Source: Eulemur rufifrons
Lineage: Eukaryota > Chordata > Mammalia > Primates > Lemuridae
Direction: 5' to 3'
NCBI RefSeq assembly: GCF_041146395.1
Contig: NC_090986.1
Location: forward strand, 43,932,001 to 43,996,000
DNA: 64,000 bases
A program made the position numbers and the translations under genes. Below, one piece after another: positions 39,878-52,300 of this stretch; positions within the stretch are counted from its first letter, which is position 1, and each line of letters opens with the position of its first letter. The notes under the pieces were generated by a model. That model saw only the letters and a program-made list of their open reading frames with translations, was not told the origin of the DNA and did no database searches.

Positions 39878-41635
39878 GAAACTATCATCTTGGTCTCATC
39901 ACTGTCTTCCAATTTCTGTTACTGTCTCTGTTTTTACCTTTGCTTTATCTTTGGCTTTATCCTTGTTTTCTCTATCTTCACCCTCGATATGCAACTAGTA
40001 ATCGGTTGTGGCTTATACTTCCTTTACAGTTTTGAACTTTATCCTGGGGAGATACAAGCTGACATTCTCATAATCAGGGGACATACTTTCCATTTAATCA
40101 TTAAGTCTTTTGTGAAAGAATTGATTAAACTGTTCATTTCTGAATGAGAAATGCCATTGTGTTGTTTAGTATAATACAATGCCTTGCACATGAGAGGCGT
40201 TCAATAAACATTTGATTTAAGTCCACTTTGAATATTGAACAAGTCTGTAGTAGTTTATTATTTAATTTTATCCTAACATATTTTAGGCTTAGGAGGAGAA
40301 AACAGTGTGAATTTCAGAAAATTCAAGAGAATGTGCAATTCACTTTTTTTAGGATGTGCCAAATACAAATGTCTAAAAAATTTAAATTACAAGCTGTACT
40401 TTCTTTTTAAACATTATATGTAAAAGGTTTTTAAAATTTAAAATGTGTCTAGTAGTGCTTACATGTGGTATCAAATATAAGTGATTAATAATTCCATGTT
40501 CTCTGAATTCTTGATTTGTTTCCTGTGTCAGAGAATTGAGACTATTAAGAGGCGATTAGGGAGGATATCCTTGAAGTCTCCTTCACACCAAGAATCTCCC
40601 TTTTTTTTTGGTTCACTTCACTTAATGTGGGAGTTGCTTGTGATATTTTCTACATTTCACCTTCCGAGGTTATGGGCCCCATTCATATGCCATATCTCCC
40701 TCTCAGATGAGTAACTATGACTTTTATGAATTTTCTTCACTTGTAGAATTTAATTTACATGAATAATTAGGAAAGGACCAAGTGAAATTTCTCTCTCCCT
40801 CGGCAAACAATCTTCTTAATAAAATCAACTGCAAACTTTTCCTTTAATGTTTTTTTCTTTGCATCTTTAAATTTATTGCTTGCTACAAAGAAGCAAAATA
40901 AAAAGAAATATAGGGTGCTACAACATACTGCTATTTTGCATATTGATATCTGAATAATTACCTTAGGGCATATTGAGTTATAATATGAAATACTATTCCC
41001 TCAGGACATTATCTTAAAATATTTTACTTATTTAGCATACAGTTCAATATTTTAGAATTATGTAGAGAGTATAGTTGTTAACTGACATGAAGTGTGCTGG
41101 CAGAAACAAAAATCAGAGGGAACTAATAGGGAAAGGGAATTGTTCTTAGATTTAAATACTTTGGCAATATAGCTGGTCAATTACAATGGCCAACATAGTA
41201 AAAGAGAAGGTTGTAATTCTGTATAGATGGTTAATATGTGCATATTGTTCCTTTAAAGTGTATTTCATATGGAGTTTTGTTTGATATTAATATCTGTAAT
41301 TTTGTCTTTTTAAGTTCCATTTGCACTCAGCCAGCAGTTGATATTCTTTTACAATACAAAGGCCTGGAACAGATACCAAAAGAATAGCACCTGAAAACGA
41401 AGAACTGTAGTTTCCAGAGGACAATACACGTAGTGGGACTCCATAGTCAACTCAGGAATTGAACACCATGAAATACCCCGTGGAAGGCAGGCTGATGTGC
41501 TGTTCCGAACTCTAGCTCCTACTTCTTAGAATTGTCTCTGGCAAGTCTAGTTGAAATGTGTGTTCCATAACAGCTCTAAAAGGAAAGCCCACCAGTGCCA
41601 GAAACACTGTGGCCAACCTGAACATACCAAGGCTT
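39878..41635. other. Mostly unassigned sequence
   Basis: A small L2/MIR-like end at 40165-40215 ('caatgccttgcacatgagag', 'gttcaataaacatttgat'). The frames 39890-40147 (hydrophobic start) and 40481-40714 have no recognisable family. Confidence 0.4.
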
Positions 41636-41770
41636 TAGTGTGGGTTGGAGTTTTGCAATTCCACTGACTGTGTGACTATGACCAAGTTATTTAAACCCTT
41701 TAAGTTCCCATTTCCTTACCTATAAAATTAACTGCACGAATTAAATGAGATTGTGCAAGGAAAGTACAAG
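41636..41770 (+). mobile_element. MIR SINE
   Basis: 'gtgtgactatgaccaagtta', 'cccatttccttacctataaa', 'gaattaaatgagattgtgca' in MIR order. Confidence 0.75.
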
Positions 41771-42164
41771 TTTTGTTTTTTGATGTTATTGCTATTGTTG
41801 TTGCTGTAATGAGACCAGATTTTTATATTCATAGAAAAAAATTTACTCCTGGTATGCTGTTAATTGCAACTGTTAAAACCAGAAATGGCAGCATCGATTC
41901 CAGAAGAAAAGGTCAAATGAAAACAAACCTTTATTTTATATATGAGGTCATGAAGTGTGTTTGCTTTTAAAACTGTTTTTGAAATGCCTTCTTTTAGGAA
42001 ATTAAAGATGATTATGCATATTTGTTCATAAAATACTTTTCGTCGTGAGGTCATTTTGTCACCAAGGATGTATCTTATTCACCTTGTTTATCATAAAATT
42101 GGTCAATTTTTATTTTTTTAATGCGCTGAACTAGCTATTTGTCATTTTCTGCTATTGGAGAGGG
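41771..42164. other. Unassigned sequence
   Basis: Nothing recognised apart from a GTT-rich stretch near 41790-41805. Confidence 0.4.
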
Positions 42165-42285
42165 AGCAGCATTATTATCCTAATTTTGAAGATGATAAAA
42201 ATCTACACGCAGATTAAACAAGGTGATTGATTTTACATACCAGGTTAGTGGCAGAGCAGAACCGGGGTTGGGCTTCTTTCTCTCC
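42165..42285 (-). mobile_element. MIR SINE
   Basis: 'gcattattatcctaattttg', 'ggttagtggcagagcagaac' are MIR landmarks on the minus strand. Confidence 0.72.
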
Positions 42286-43465
42286 TTGGTCTCCCTGGCT
42301 TTACCACGTTTCATGTTGCTACTGTAAAAAGAAAACATTAGGCCGTTTGTACCATGAGGAACTAAGTGACGAGTATTTAGCATCTTGTGCAAACTGATCA
42401 AAAACTAAATTGATTCTGCTACATTATCAAATTACTTTTACAAAATGGGTGTACTGGACTTTCTCATCTATTAATGCTACAGCCGGTGCCTTCTCAATTG
42501 CAACAGCAAAATGGCAAAAGGAAATGTAAGTTGTCGTGTATTAAAAATCAATTGAAACAACATTTCAACCTTCAGTTGCAGCAGATTCTTGAAGAGAATG
42601 AGGTGAAATCCTGATGATACCAGTGATGGTGATGTCTGTTGCTGCTCTTCTAATCAATTGGGTACAGGATCCCTAAGCCCTGCCAAGTGTATATTTTGCT
42701 ATCAGGATGTCCCTCTTCTCTGATCTTTCCTTTCTTTTCTATACCTCATTTCTTATGCACCTGCTTCTTTCCTGGCTTAGTTCCTCTTGTCACAGAGGAA
42801 ATGTATTCCAAATTAATTTACACTTAGGTTACTTAAACATTTTCATATTAATAGAAGACCAAGCATTGCTAGACCCAAAGAAAAAAATCCCTAATAGTGT
42901 GATTTCAGGTACCATGTTACTTGAGTGGGAAAACTATTTTGCTGCTGGTATGGTCTTTAGCCACACCTCAGATCATATCCCCTTTGTTTCTCTATAAGCT
43001 TCTCTCTGCTCTTACCTATTTCCTGGGTAGATGTGTTTGACAGTGAGTCTACAGAAATGCTAATTTGGCACATGCTCACAATCTAATGAGGAATGAGAAC
43101 CTACGGTTAACTACCATTTTAGAAGGGTGATTAAAGTGCAAAGTCAGGCAGGGTAGGGGCTGATGAAATCTGCCTGTGTACAGAGGAAGAAGCCTTGACA
43201 GATGCAAGAAGTGGGTTAAACGCCCTGCCCCTCAGAGAGTCATATGAAGGGAAGCATGAAAATGGGTGGCAAATCTGACATGATAGATATGTAGGGACAT
43301 AGATAGGGATGACGACTGATTGAAACCAGCTTGTGGAGGGTTTTGAATGTCATGCCAAAGAGTCTGGACTTGAGCCTGTAGACAATGAGGCTCTGCAAGT
43401 TTCTTCAGTTTGTGTACTCAGAGCCACCTGAGTTCCTCACAAGAGCATTGCACTGCCCCAGAATG
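42286..43465. other. Unassigned sequence
   Basis: About 1.2 kb. 43325-43385 ('ggagggttttgaatgtcatg', 'gtctggacttgagcctgtag') recalls an old mammalian repeat I cannot name. The frame 42707-42997 has no domain. Confidence 0.4.
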
Positions 43466-43560
43466 GTGGGAAAAGCATAGTATTTGGAATCACAATACTG
43501 TGTTCAAAACCTCTTACAGACTGTATGATCTTGGGCAAGTAATGGAACTGATGACCTAAT
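43466..43560 (+). mobile_element. MIR fragment
   Basis: 'gcatagtatttggaatcaca' and 'gtatgatcttgggcaagtaa' match the MIR 5' half. Confidence 0.65.
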
Positions 43561-44014
43561 CCCCTTGCTTGAAAAGCTTCCACGATGTTACGTGTTCGAG
43601 TTCAAGCTGACATGATCCCGTTAAGCAGATTGTGACAAGGCATGCTAGAACTGGGGCTTGGAGCTAATCCTTTTCACTAGGGTAGGGCAGAAGTGAAGCA
43701 TTATGCTGGAGAAATGCTCTGTAGGTGGGCAGACCAGGTAATCTAGCCGATGCAGCAATAGATAGCAACCCAAATCTCATCTCTTCTGTAAAGCAGTCAC
43801 AAATTCTCTGAATTTCAGTTTCAAACTCTCTGTAGAAAGCACATCTTGTGGTCAGTCTTATTTCAGATGTCTATCCCTGTCTAATCCACTCTGTCCAGGG
43901 CAATGGAGTTACACAATCCCTATCTTTCTGTACAGGGCCACCCTGTGAATGGGGAATAGCTTTCATGGCAGGGAAAACCAGTGCCTGGGCTGGACAGATA
44001 CTATGAAGGGTTTC
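43561..44014. other. Unassigned, possibly diverged L2
   Basis: The stretch 43770-44010 may continue the L2 that ends at 44145, but no phrase is strong enough. Confidence 0.35.
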
Positions 44015-44145
44015 CACTATCGATTTTGTGCTTCTTCAAGGCTAGGGACTGTGTTTCATTGATGTTTTTGTCACTAGCACTTTGCATACAATTTTGCACA
44101 TACCTAATAAGCATTGATACATTTTCATTGAATAAATAAATCACT
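44015..44145 (+). mobile_element. L2 LINE 3' end
   Basis: 'caaggctagggactgtgttt', 'actagcactttgcatacaat', 'cattgaataaataaatcact' follow the L2 terminus. Confidence 0.68.
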
Positions 44146-44164
44146 CCTGGCTAAGGTCAGAATT

Positions 44165-44400
44165 CCTCCTAATGGTAATTATTATTTTCAGAGAGTTTTA
44201 TATTTTATAATATAAAACTTTCACAATCCATTTATTACATCTTTCCAATGATCTTATGAATGACTAGATTTATAATCCATTTTTGAGAGGATGGATCCAG
44301 ATCCAGATCCAGATCCATTTTGAGAGGATGAGACTGAGACTCCAGATCATGAGCCAAGTGACAATGTGGAATAGATGAGAGTTGAGCCATACTGGGGTCT
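44165..44400 (-). mobile_element. MIR SINE with internal tandem expansion
   Basis: Minus-strand MIR: 'ttccaatgatcttatgaatg', 'agaggatgagactgagactc', 'catgagccaagtgacaatgt'. The copy has gained four GATCCA units (44294-44317) flanked by a repeated 'ttttgagaggatg', and holds an 11-bp hairpin (44194-44204 with 44209-44219). Confidence 0.6.
44294..44317. repeat. (GATCCA)4 tandem repeat
   Basis: Four perfect units. The flanks 'ccatttttgagaggatg' (44278-44293) and 'ccattttgagaggatg' (44316-44330) are also near-identical, so the growth began with a short duplication. Confidence 0.95.
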
Positions 44401-44782
44401 GGCGAATGAGTTAGAAGTGTGCTGGAATAGTGTAGGTGGTGGATGTGAGGGCCTGGTCCATGGAAGTGCCAGTGGGAATGGAAAGGCGGGTAAGGATTCT
44501 AGAGATATTAAGTCAAACTTCATAGAATTTGGTGACCAGTTTGTTGTAAAGAGAGGGTTAGTATATTTCATCAGTCAAAACAGCATCTATATACATTTGG
44601 AAAATAGTACATATGTATGGAGACATAATATTTGTTTAGTTGAAGGACAATACCATGGGGTGGGCATATGGAATTTCAGTGCTCTTATGATATCTAAATA
44701 GCCTCCCGTAGCTCTGAGATTGAGAACCAATGAGACAAGAATTAAGGACTCTCACATGCCAGAAATGAACATTGGGTTGATC
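44401..44782. other. Unassigned sequence
   Basis: No repeat recognised. The frame 44375-44701 overlaps the MIR and has no domain. Confidence 0.4.
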
Positions 44783-45657
44783 TAGGAAAAAAAATCAAAC
44801 AAGCCCATTAAAAAGTGGACAAAAGACATGAACAGAAGATTTTCAAAAAAAGATAGACTAATGATCAATAAACATATGAAAAAATGCTCAATGTCCCTAA
44901 TCATCAGGGAAACACAAATCAAAACCACAACGAGATATCAGCTAACTCCAGTGAGATTGGCTTTTATCAAAAAGTCCCCAAAACAACAGATGCTGGTGTG
45001 GAGGTGGAGGGAAAGGAACACTTATACACTATTGGTGGGACTGCAAACTAGTGCAACCTTTATGGAAAGTAGTATGGAGATACCTCAAAGGACAAAAAGT
45101 AGACCTACTTTTGATCCAGCAATCCCACTACTGAGTATTTACCCACAGGAAAAAAAGACATTTTATAAAAAAGACACTTGCCCTCGAATGTTTATAGCAG
45201 CACAATTCGCAACTGCAAAGATGTGGAAACAACCCAAGTGCCCACCAATACGTGAGTGGATTAATAAAATATGTTATATGTGTACCATGGAATATTGCTC
45301 AGCCATAAAAAACCATGGTGAACTAATACCTTTTGTAACAATCTGGATGAAACTGGTGACCACTGGGAACCCTAAGTGAAGTATCACAACAATGGAAAAC
45401 ACACAACACATGCACTCACTATTAAATTGGAACTAAATGACCAACACTCATATGCACACATGGTAGTAAAATTCAACAGAAATCAAGCAGGTGGGATGGG
45501 GGAGAAGGGGATGGGTACAGTCACACCTAACGGATACAGTGCATACTATCTGGTGATGGACACACTTATAACTTTGACTCAGACTGTATAAAAGTAATTC
45601 ATGTAACTAAAATGTTTGTACCCCCATAATATTCTGAAATAAAAAATAAATAAAAAA
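44783..45657 (+). mobile_element. 5'-truncated lemur-type L1
   Basis: Begins in ORF2 ('aaacaagcccattaaaaagt') and runs through the C-terminus and the lemur-type 3' UTR ('atgtttgtacccccataata') to a tail of A with 'aataaataaa'. The left edge is preceded by an A-run. A clear target duplication is not seen; 'aggaaa' at both sides is too short to rely on. Confidence 0.88.
44828..45379 (+). pseudogene. L1 ORF2 C-terminal segment
   Basis: 184-codon open stretch from MNRRFSKKDRLMINKHMKKC to MKLVTTGNPK, the last part of ORF2. The usual cysteine/histidine segment is altered (LVWRWRERNTYTLLVGLQ), so the zinc-knuckle-like cysteines are lost. A short second frame to 45591 covers the 3' UTR and is incidental. 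Confidence 0.82.
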
Positions 45658-45930
45658 GAGGAAAGGACAAATGGCAGCTAATAGTGGGAACAGATTAGGA
45701 TCCAGATGTGGGTCAACGTAAGTATATTGGCTTGAATTCTTGAGTAACATTGTGGCTGTGAGTGATTCTGCATAAGTCACTTATTTAGATTCTTTTCCCA
45801 TGATTTTTCCAATTAACCAGCATTTTAACTGTCCCGTTTATGTAGATTCACTAAGATTAGGGAAATGTGCATGGGCTCTAACTCTGGGTTGGAATTTTTA
45901 GTGTGTCTGCACATGTGGTTGTGTCTTTAG

Positions 45931-45956
45931 AAACAACAACAACAACAACAACAACA
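45931..45956. repeat. (AAC)n microsatellite
   Basis: Eight AAC units. Confidence 0.95.
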
Positions 45957-45974
45957 TTGTATTGGCTGCTTCAG

Positions 45975-46190
45975 ACCTGCCAGACCCTGGCACTTACATA
46001 GCTTATCTCCTTCAGTATTCACAACATGACTCTGAGGCTGGTGCTTATTATTCCCATTGCAAAGACTAGGAAAGCTGAGGCACAGAGAGGTTGAGTGACT
46101 TAATCAACATCCCATAGCTATTAATTGGCACATCTGGAATTCAAACCTAAGTTTATTTGACACCCGAGCTCAAGCTTTAAAATGCCATAT
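45975..46190 (-). mobile_element. MIR SINE, near full length
   Basis: Minus-strand landmarks 'ggtgcttattattcccattg', 'gctgaggcacagagaggttg', 'ctggaattcaaacctaagtt'. Confidence 0.88.
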
Positions 46191-47699
46191 GATGTTGGGA
46201 GGAGAATACGTCCCCCACCTCCGAATCTGTGCTGATGCCTGCTGTCATGCTATGTTTTATAATGAGACTCAACAAGTCTAGTTAGCTCCAGTGTGGTCAA
46301 GATTGAACAAACCAGAGAAGACTCTGTATATATTTCAATGTTTTTTACCCCATTAGTAATTATGGGAAAAATGATAGTGTTATGAAAATAGTAAATTCTA
46401 TAAAAACAAGGATAAATATTATAATCAAATAATCAAAAACATTTTCATTTTCACTTAAAAGTAGGTTGATAACCTCCTTCTCCTATTCATCTGAATTCAA
46501 CATGCATAGACTTAGTTTCTGCTCATGACAAGTTGGTCATATTTGGAGTATGCATCAATAAAAAAGGAAGGTTTACAATAGAGGGAGTTATCTAAATGAC
46601 TGCAACCATCTTTGTTTTTGTTTTATTTCATTTAGTTTTGTTTTTGTTTTTTTGCAGTGATGGGAATAATGAAACTTTCTGGGTAATTTATTGAACTTTT
46701 CATTTCTTTATGGAATACCAACTTAAAGTAAAAAAATATATGGTGATTTTTAGACACATTTTTGGAACAAAAGATATTTCTAAAAACATGGCCATCTATG
46801 CATACTTTCAGTTTGAATAATTATTTATGATCAAGTCATAACGTCCTAAAAATAGGCAAAACATTATATTAAGACATGAAACTTATAACATTTATCAATA
46901 TACTACTCTTATCTTTTGATGAAGAGGAAATAAAAGATTGCATAGCCTTCTCACACTGGCAATTAAACAAAGGTTTCTAAAATTCAGTCTTCAAAATTTT
47001 CTGTAGAACAAAGGTAGTATATTTTAAAATTAAATATAAATATTAAAAAGGTATTTTGGCCCTTTTCCCAGGAAATAAGATAATAAATATAAAGCAGAAG
47101 ACATATAAACAATGATAAAATAATAATTTGTTTGTCCTGATCACTTGTTTGCTTTTAGAAATTTTTAAAAGATTTATGAGTCTGTATCTTTGTACTTCAG
47201 CGACAAGCAGATTCATTATGATCATTAGTTTCCTGTGGTGTTGCTCTATCAGGTGTATTTTCATCAAGACTGCTAGTGAAATTATCAACCATAATATTAA
47301 GATTAGAATAAACAAGAGAGTCTTTCCTTATACAATCAATTCAGATTTTTATTTCATTAAAGTGTAAGATGGCAATGTCACTAAATTACTATCTAGACTA
47401 TTACTGGTCTGTGTTAATAGTCTTAATTTATCAACATTTACTTTAACCTTTGCTATAAAGACTTGCAAGTAAAGCTGATCTTTATTAATTTCTTTAGGCA
47501 AAAACAAAGCTACTGTTTTGTGCCTGAGTTCTTTTATCACAGTATCTTTTTAGCAGAATGTTAAGTTCTTAACATCTTTTTTTCCTATGTGTGTCTTCTT
47601 TACAAGTCCAACCTGTTCTTTACATGTTTATATCTGTATATAATTTTTAAACAAAAATTCGATACAGTGTTGCACTATATAATGAAGTGTAATTCTGGA
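46191..47699. other. Unassigned AT-rich sequence
   Basis: No gene. (TTTTG)n-like tract at 46611-46654. The complementary frames at 47043-47315 and 47128-47367 are typical of AT-rich chance ORFs. Confidence 0.45.
46611..46654. repeat. (TTTTG)n-like tract
   Basis: Interrupted TTTTG/TTTTTG units. Confidence 0.85.
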
Positions 47700-47850
47700 A
47701 GGAGCCTTGGCTTTGGCTATAAAAGACCTGAATTTGAATATTGGTCTGCCCGTTAGAATTCAAATAACTTTGGGTAACAACCTCTCTAAGCCTCACTTTC
47801 CTCATCTCTGCAATGGGATAATGATACTTGTTTTGTAGGTGCTCAAAAAT
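47700..47850 (+). mobile_element. MIR SINE
   Basis: 'aaaagacctgaatttgaata', 'cctcactttcctcatctctg', 'caatgggataatgatacttg' in MIR order. Confidence 0.82.
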
Positions 47851-48782
47851 GGGAACACTTATTTAAATTTAAATACAATGACTAAAGGGAATGTGTACTA
47901 TAAAGATGTATATTTTGCCATTGAGGTCTAGGAGATGTTTTATTTCTCTAAATGCAAGTGATTGCAAAATAGGCCCTCGGCGTTTGCAAGATTAGCATGC
48001 CAGTGCTATCCTGCCACCCTGGTTCATAGATCAAAAAGAATAAAATTGAAATCTTGAATTTAAATCACTCCAAATTGCTTGATATTCATTTGATGACATA
48101 ATTTTAATTATGAGCCTCCATTTTAGTTCACACTGAGCCATGAAAAGTTGAAGGTGAATTGTTATATACAATATATCGTTTGGTCTGTTGTTAGTACAGC
48201 CTCTACTACCTCAATATACTATCAAATATTTTATGGAGAAATAAATGAATACATAAGGGTGTGGGTGGCAGAGTCTTAATGTAGATACTGGATCCATCTG
48301 GTGAAATGTTTCATCCAAACCTTCCTTGGAAGACATTCTGCTCCATGGGGAGAGGGGCTTTCTAGCCAAAATGATTAATTAGTGTCCTGTGAAGCCTAAA
48401 GCTGTTTTACTGTTTCTCTGGGCTTCCTCCCACAAATTTACCCGTGTCTTTTGATTGGTCATTGGTACAGTGAGTCTCACTTTATGATAGTTAAGCAGTC
48501 ACATTCATGAGATATTTGTAACAGGTAAAATCCCTAAATGTCTTTATAAGGAAGGTCCCTTCAGCTGTGGGGTCCTGGCTCCCTGTGCTTCTTTTTGGGC
48601 AGGATGAAGTTTTAAGTCAGTCCTACAGCCGGGCATTGGAATAAGTTGGTAAACCAGGAAATGAGGCATAATATCAGACATAAGAGATCATATTAATTTC
48701 TAATCAGATTTCTTCCCCCTCAGAACCATTTTACATATAAATATATGTTGAAGACATTAAAAAGATATTTGAAGGTGTTCAT
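47851..48782. other. Unassigned sequence
   Basis: No repeat or gene recognised. Confidence 0.4.
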
Positions 48783-48965
48783 TCATTAAATAAAAAATTT
48801 TATTGAGAATCTGCTACGTGCCGGACCGCAGGCTGGGCCCTGTGAATGACATTGATTTTGTCCCCAAAGTTGATAAAGAGACAAAAATATATATAACATA
48901 ATTAGGTATAGAGTTATAAATACCACAATGGAGAGGAAGATAAAGGCTCAAGGAATTCAAGGATA
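48783..48965 (-). mobile_element. L2 LINE 3' end
   Basis: 'ttattgagaatctgctacgt', 'ctgggccctgtgaatgacat' and 'taccacaatggagaggaaga' match an L2 terminus in reverse complement. Confidence 0.65.
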
Positions 48966-49559
48966 AACATCAAATGCCACACACAGGGTCAGGCACATAG
49001 TGAGGTATTTGATAAAATTTCATTCTTCTCTCTTTCTTTTACTTGTGGAGAGGATTATTTTGTGTGTATTATAGGTGTGTGATTGTATGTATATGTGATT
49101 GCGTGCTTGTGTATGTAAAGAAGCAATGAAGTACTTTATGAATAATGATGGCAGGCAAAAGACATTCTAGGCAAAAGACTTAGTATAAGTTAACAAATAG
49201 AGGCAAAAATTATATGAGGGAAAATCCAAGTGTTTAGTTTCCTGGAGTGCAGGGTTTGTGATGGGAGTTGTGAAGAATAAGATCAGAGGGAAGTTTAATG
49301 ACTGTAGCAGAGTTAAAGTGAGTATTCTCTGGATATCTCACAATAATGTCACTCTGGCAATATTTGTAAGTTTGCAAAAAACTTAAGCTTATTTATGAAT
49401 TACTGAGAGCTTATATATTGAAAAAACCCTGGTTTCCAATTTTTGTTTACCAAAAATGCAGCGTACTACACTGATGAAAACCAAAAGAGCATTTAACAAG
49501 TTTGAGACCAATAATACTGGCCAAATTGCTTCTGAGACATGAATGTTGCCCCAGCATGT
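48966..49559. other. Unassigned sequence
   Basis: TG-rich patch near 49060-49115. No gene. Confidence 0.4.
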
Positions 49560-49870
49560 TAATCAGGATAGGTTGTATTAGGCTGCAATAACAAACTCTA
49601 AATCTCTGTGGCTTCATCCATTATAGTGTCTTTCTCACTTATACAAAGTGTGTTGTCCTACTGGTGTTGACCATACATTCCAGGCTGCTTTGATGTTATG
49701 TCTCTTCCCTATTTAAATGTTCTCCCATGATTTCTATGGCAGGGAAAGAGTAGACTGGACAATGAAACACCAGCAATTATGCTTCCATGTGGACACATGT
49801 CACGAGTCACTTCTACTTCCATTTTATTGGCCAAAACAAGTCATTTGGTCCCGCCTATCTTTCCTTCATG
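49560..49870. mobile_element. Ancient interspersed repeat, family not placed
   Basis: 'ggctgcaataacaaactcta', 'tggcagggaaagagtagact' and 'attggccaaaacaagtcatt' form a series I have met in mammalian repeats, perhaps MaLR-related, but cannot name. Confidence 0.4.
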
Positions 49871-50079
49871 TTGTTTATTTCTGGAAGGTAAAGATTTCAT
49901 TTTGTTTATGTTGTCTGCCCGATGCCTAGAAAATGGTAGGAAGTAGATAAATGTCTTCATTTTTCTTTTAACTGTTTTATTACATAAATACAGCATGATG
50001 AAGGTCAGCATTAAAACACCACAAAGCCAAATAAAATGGGACATGAAAATGCTCCTTCTCAAAATGTTTTACTAATACA

Positions 50080-50515
50080 GGAATACAAGATCAATTTCAA
50101 ACTCCTTAACAGTATACAATATTTTTTACTATTAAGTATCTGTCCCCAATTTATCTTTTAAGTGAATTTTTTTCAGCATTTACCCACATAGATTATTTTC
50201 TAGTAAATACAGTTCCCAAATATTATATTCTTTCACACCAGTGTGTCCTTCACTTACTATTTTCTTTGCTTGGAATTTTCATTCACTTTTTATCTACTGG
50301 TCGAATTTCCTCTGTGAAGCTTTTTAGAGTTTTCTTGATAGTCCTTATGCCCTCCATGCTCTTGTAACACCTTGTACTGTACAGACTCGTCTTATCCGTT
50401 TCCACTCTTATCCCATGGGAGCCAGGCAAAGGTAGCTAGAGTCTTACTCATCTTTAATGGCCAGTACTCTTGCCAGGGACTGGTGCAGAGAAAGTGTTCC
50501 ATCAACTGGCCCACC
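50080..50515 (+). mobile_element. L2 LINE 3' part
   Basis: 'caatttcaaactccttaaca', 'tctttgcttggaattttcat', 'gaatttcctctgtgaagctt' and a final 'ctcatctttaatggccagta' follow L2 on the plus strand. Confidence 0.6.
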
Positions 50516-51147
50516 ACTGCCTTGTATGTTTGGTATTTCTATCTCTGTTCACTTCCCATCAGCTGTGTAAGCACCAATGCTTTCCCATTCTGCAAAAAAT
50601 CCTCACCTGATTTTCCAGTCACAGTTTTAGCTCTCTTCCTTCCATTGTCCTCAAGTAGCTTGAAAGAGTTGGCCACACTTGCTGTCCCTACTCCCTCACT
50701 TCTCATTCAATAGTCGTTCATACTGACACTTTTAAATGCCTCTCATTCAATCTTTGACACACTGCCACATGGTTTATGCACTTACAACTTCACAGAAATG
50801 ACCTAGAAAATCTAACAAAATGATCTACATGTCAACTCCAATTGAAATGTTTCAGTTCTTATTTTAAATGATCCCTCTGATGTATTTCTAAAAATTGAAT
50901 TAAAATAATTGGATTAAAGTAATATTTGCACATGGTATTATAGTTATCTACCCTATTTCTCCATTGTCCATTCTAAATCTTTCATTGATTGGGATTCAAT
51001 GTAATGTCCCTTAACTTTTTAATACGAGTTACTTTTTAAGAGTTGTTGAGTAAGGTCCAGCCTGTGAAGAACATCACTGACAGATTATAGGACAAGAAAA
51101 AATAACATCCAAATATAATGTGTTGAGTTTGTTGAAAAACAAAAACT
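50516..51147. other. Unassigned sequence
   Basis: No gene or clear repeat. Confidence 0.4.
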
Positions 51148-51195
51148 GTCTTAGTCTGTTTGCATTGCTATAAAGGATTATCTGAGACTTAGTAC

Positions 51196-52150
51196 AGGGC
51201 AGTCCTCAGGTTACAGACCACCGAACTTAAGGCATTCTGTACTTATGAACAGGCTCCCAAGGCACCCCATAATTATAATTTATAATTAAATAATTAAATT
51301 AATAATTTGGGAACTAGTTTCTTTGGTGTATGCAAACAAACCCCCATGGCATAAGTGGTTCATTGGTGCAGCATCTTCATGCTAGTGGCTAGTCTCATAT
51401 ATACATAGAGAAGCAGCTGATAGAAACACAAGAACACAAAGAATCAGAAGATCCAGAGCCAAGAAAGTTTATGATAAAAGAATTAGCTGAAGCCTTTCAT
51501 CTTGCTGAAGAAGGATTTGCTAAGTTTGAGGAGCAAGATCTTAACACTGAGCACTTTACAAAGGTTTACCATGCAGTTAGTGAGAACATCAGCTGGTGCA
51601 AGGCCATTTATGATGAAAAATAGAAAAAGGCTGTGCAGACAACTCTAGGTACCTTTTTCAAGAAACTGACTTCAGTGGTCAGCTTCCCTCCCCCAGCAAC
51701 AGAATGAAATCCTGATTCTCCAGTGCCCACTCCATCCTCTACGGCACCATCTCCATCATCATCTTCTGATTAATGTTAGTCCACCTTCTTGCCTCAAAAA
51801 TGCCACTTGCAAGAAACAAGACATTGATGCAACATGAAGTGAGTGTTAACCTTTATTATTCTGTTACTCTTTTTTGAAATATCTCCTATCTCTTATCTAA
51901 ACTTTTTGTATGAGTTTGCTTTTACGTTCTGTTTGTTTGAATTGAAAGAGAACAATAGTTTCTGTAACATTATTATAGGATAGGGATATTATTATTACTG
52001 TATTATACTGCATTATTATTACCACATATGAGCCATTATAGTATTGTTGGTATTATTACTATTACTATACATGCATTGTTCTGCAGAGATCCGAATTACA
52101 TACAAATCCAAACTAAAGACATTCTCAGGAATGTATCTTGTCTGTAATCT
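51196..52150 (+). mobile_element. Tigger DNA transposon, internally deleted
   Basis: Starts 'cagggcagtcctcaggttac', a Tigger-like terminal repeat, next to a TA. Its body jumps to the C-terminal end of the Tigger transposase (51450-51707), followed by non-coding sequence ending 'gtctgtaatct', complementary to part of the start (ggttacagac). The right terminal repeat looks shortened. It is younger than the MaLR LTR it splits. Confidence 0.75.
51450..51707 (+). pseudogene. Tigger transposase C-terminal remnant
   Basis: The frame reads KELAEAFHLAEEGFAKFEEQ and FTKVYHAVSENISWCKAIYD, then a stop at 51621-51623, then QTTLGTFFKKLTS and PPPATE with a final stop at 51705. This is the conserved C-terminal tail of pogo/Tigger (DDE-type) transposases. 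The DDE catalytic core is missing. Only one internal stop in 86 codons, but no start. Confidence 0.8.
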
Positions 52151-52300
52151 GGTAATTTATAAAGAAAAGAGGTTTATTTGGCTCACAGTTCTGCAGGCTG
52201 TACAAGAAGCATGGTGCCTACATCTGTTTCCGGTAAGGACCTCAGGAATCTTCCAATCTTGGTGGAAGGTGAGGGGGAAGAGGAGTGCCACATGATGAGA

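Larger units (their letters stand above)
51148..52300 (-). mobile_element. MaLR LTR (MST/MLT1-like) split by a Tigger
   Basis: The left piece (51148-51195), 'tcttagtctgtttgcattgc' to 'tatctgagactta', and the right piece (52151-52300), 'ggtaatttataaagaaaaga' and 'tctgcaggctgtacaagaag', are adjacent in a MaLR LTR read on the minus strand. The gap between them is filled by a Tigger element. The LTR fades out beyond 52300. Confidence 0.75.

Noticed and set aside
39890..40147. Plus-strand frame of 85 aa with a transmembrane-like start
   Set aside because: No homologous family recognised, no splice or start context, next to retroelement fragments.
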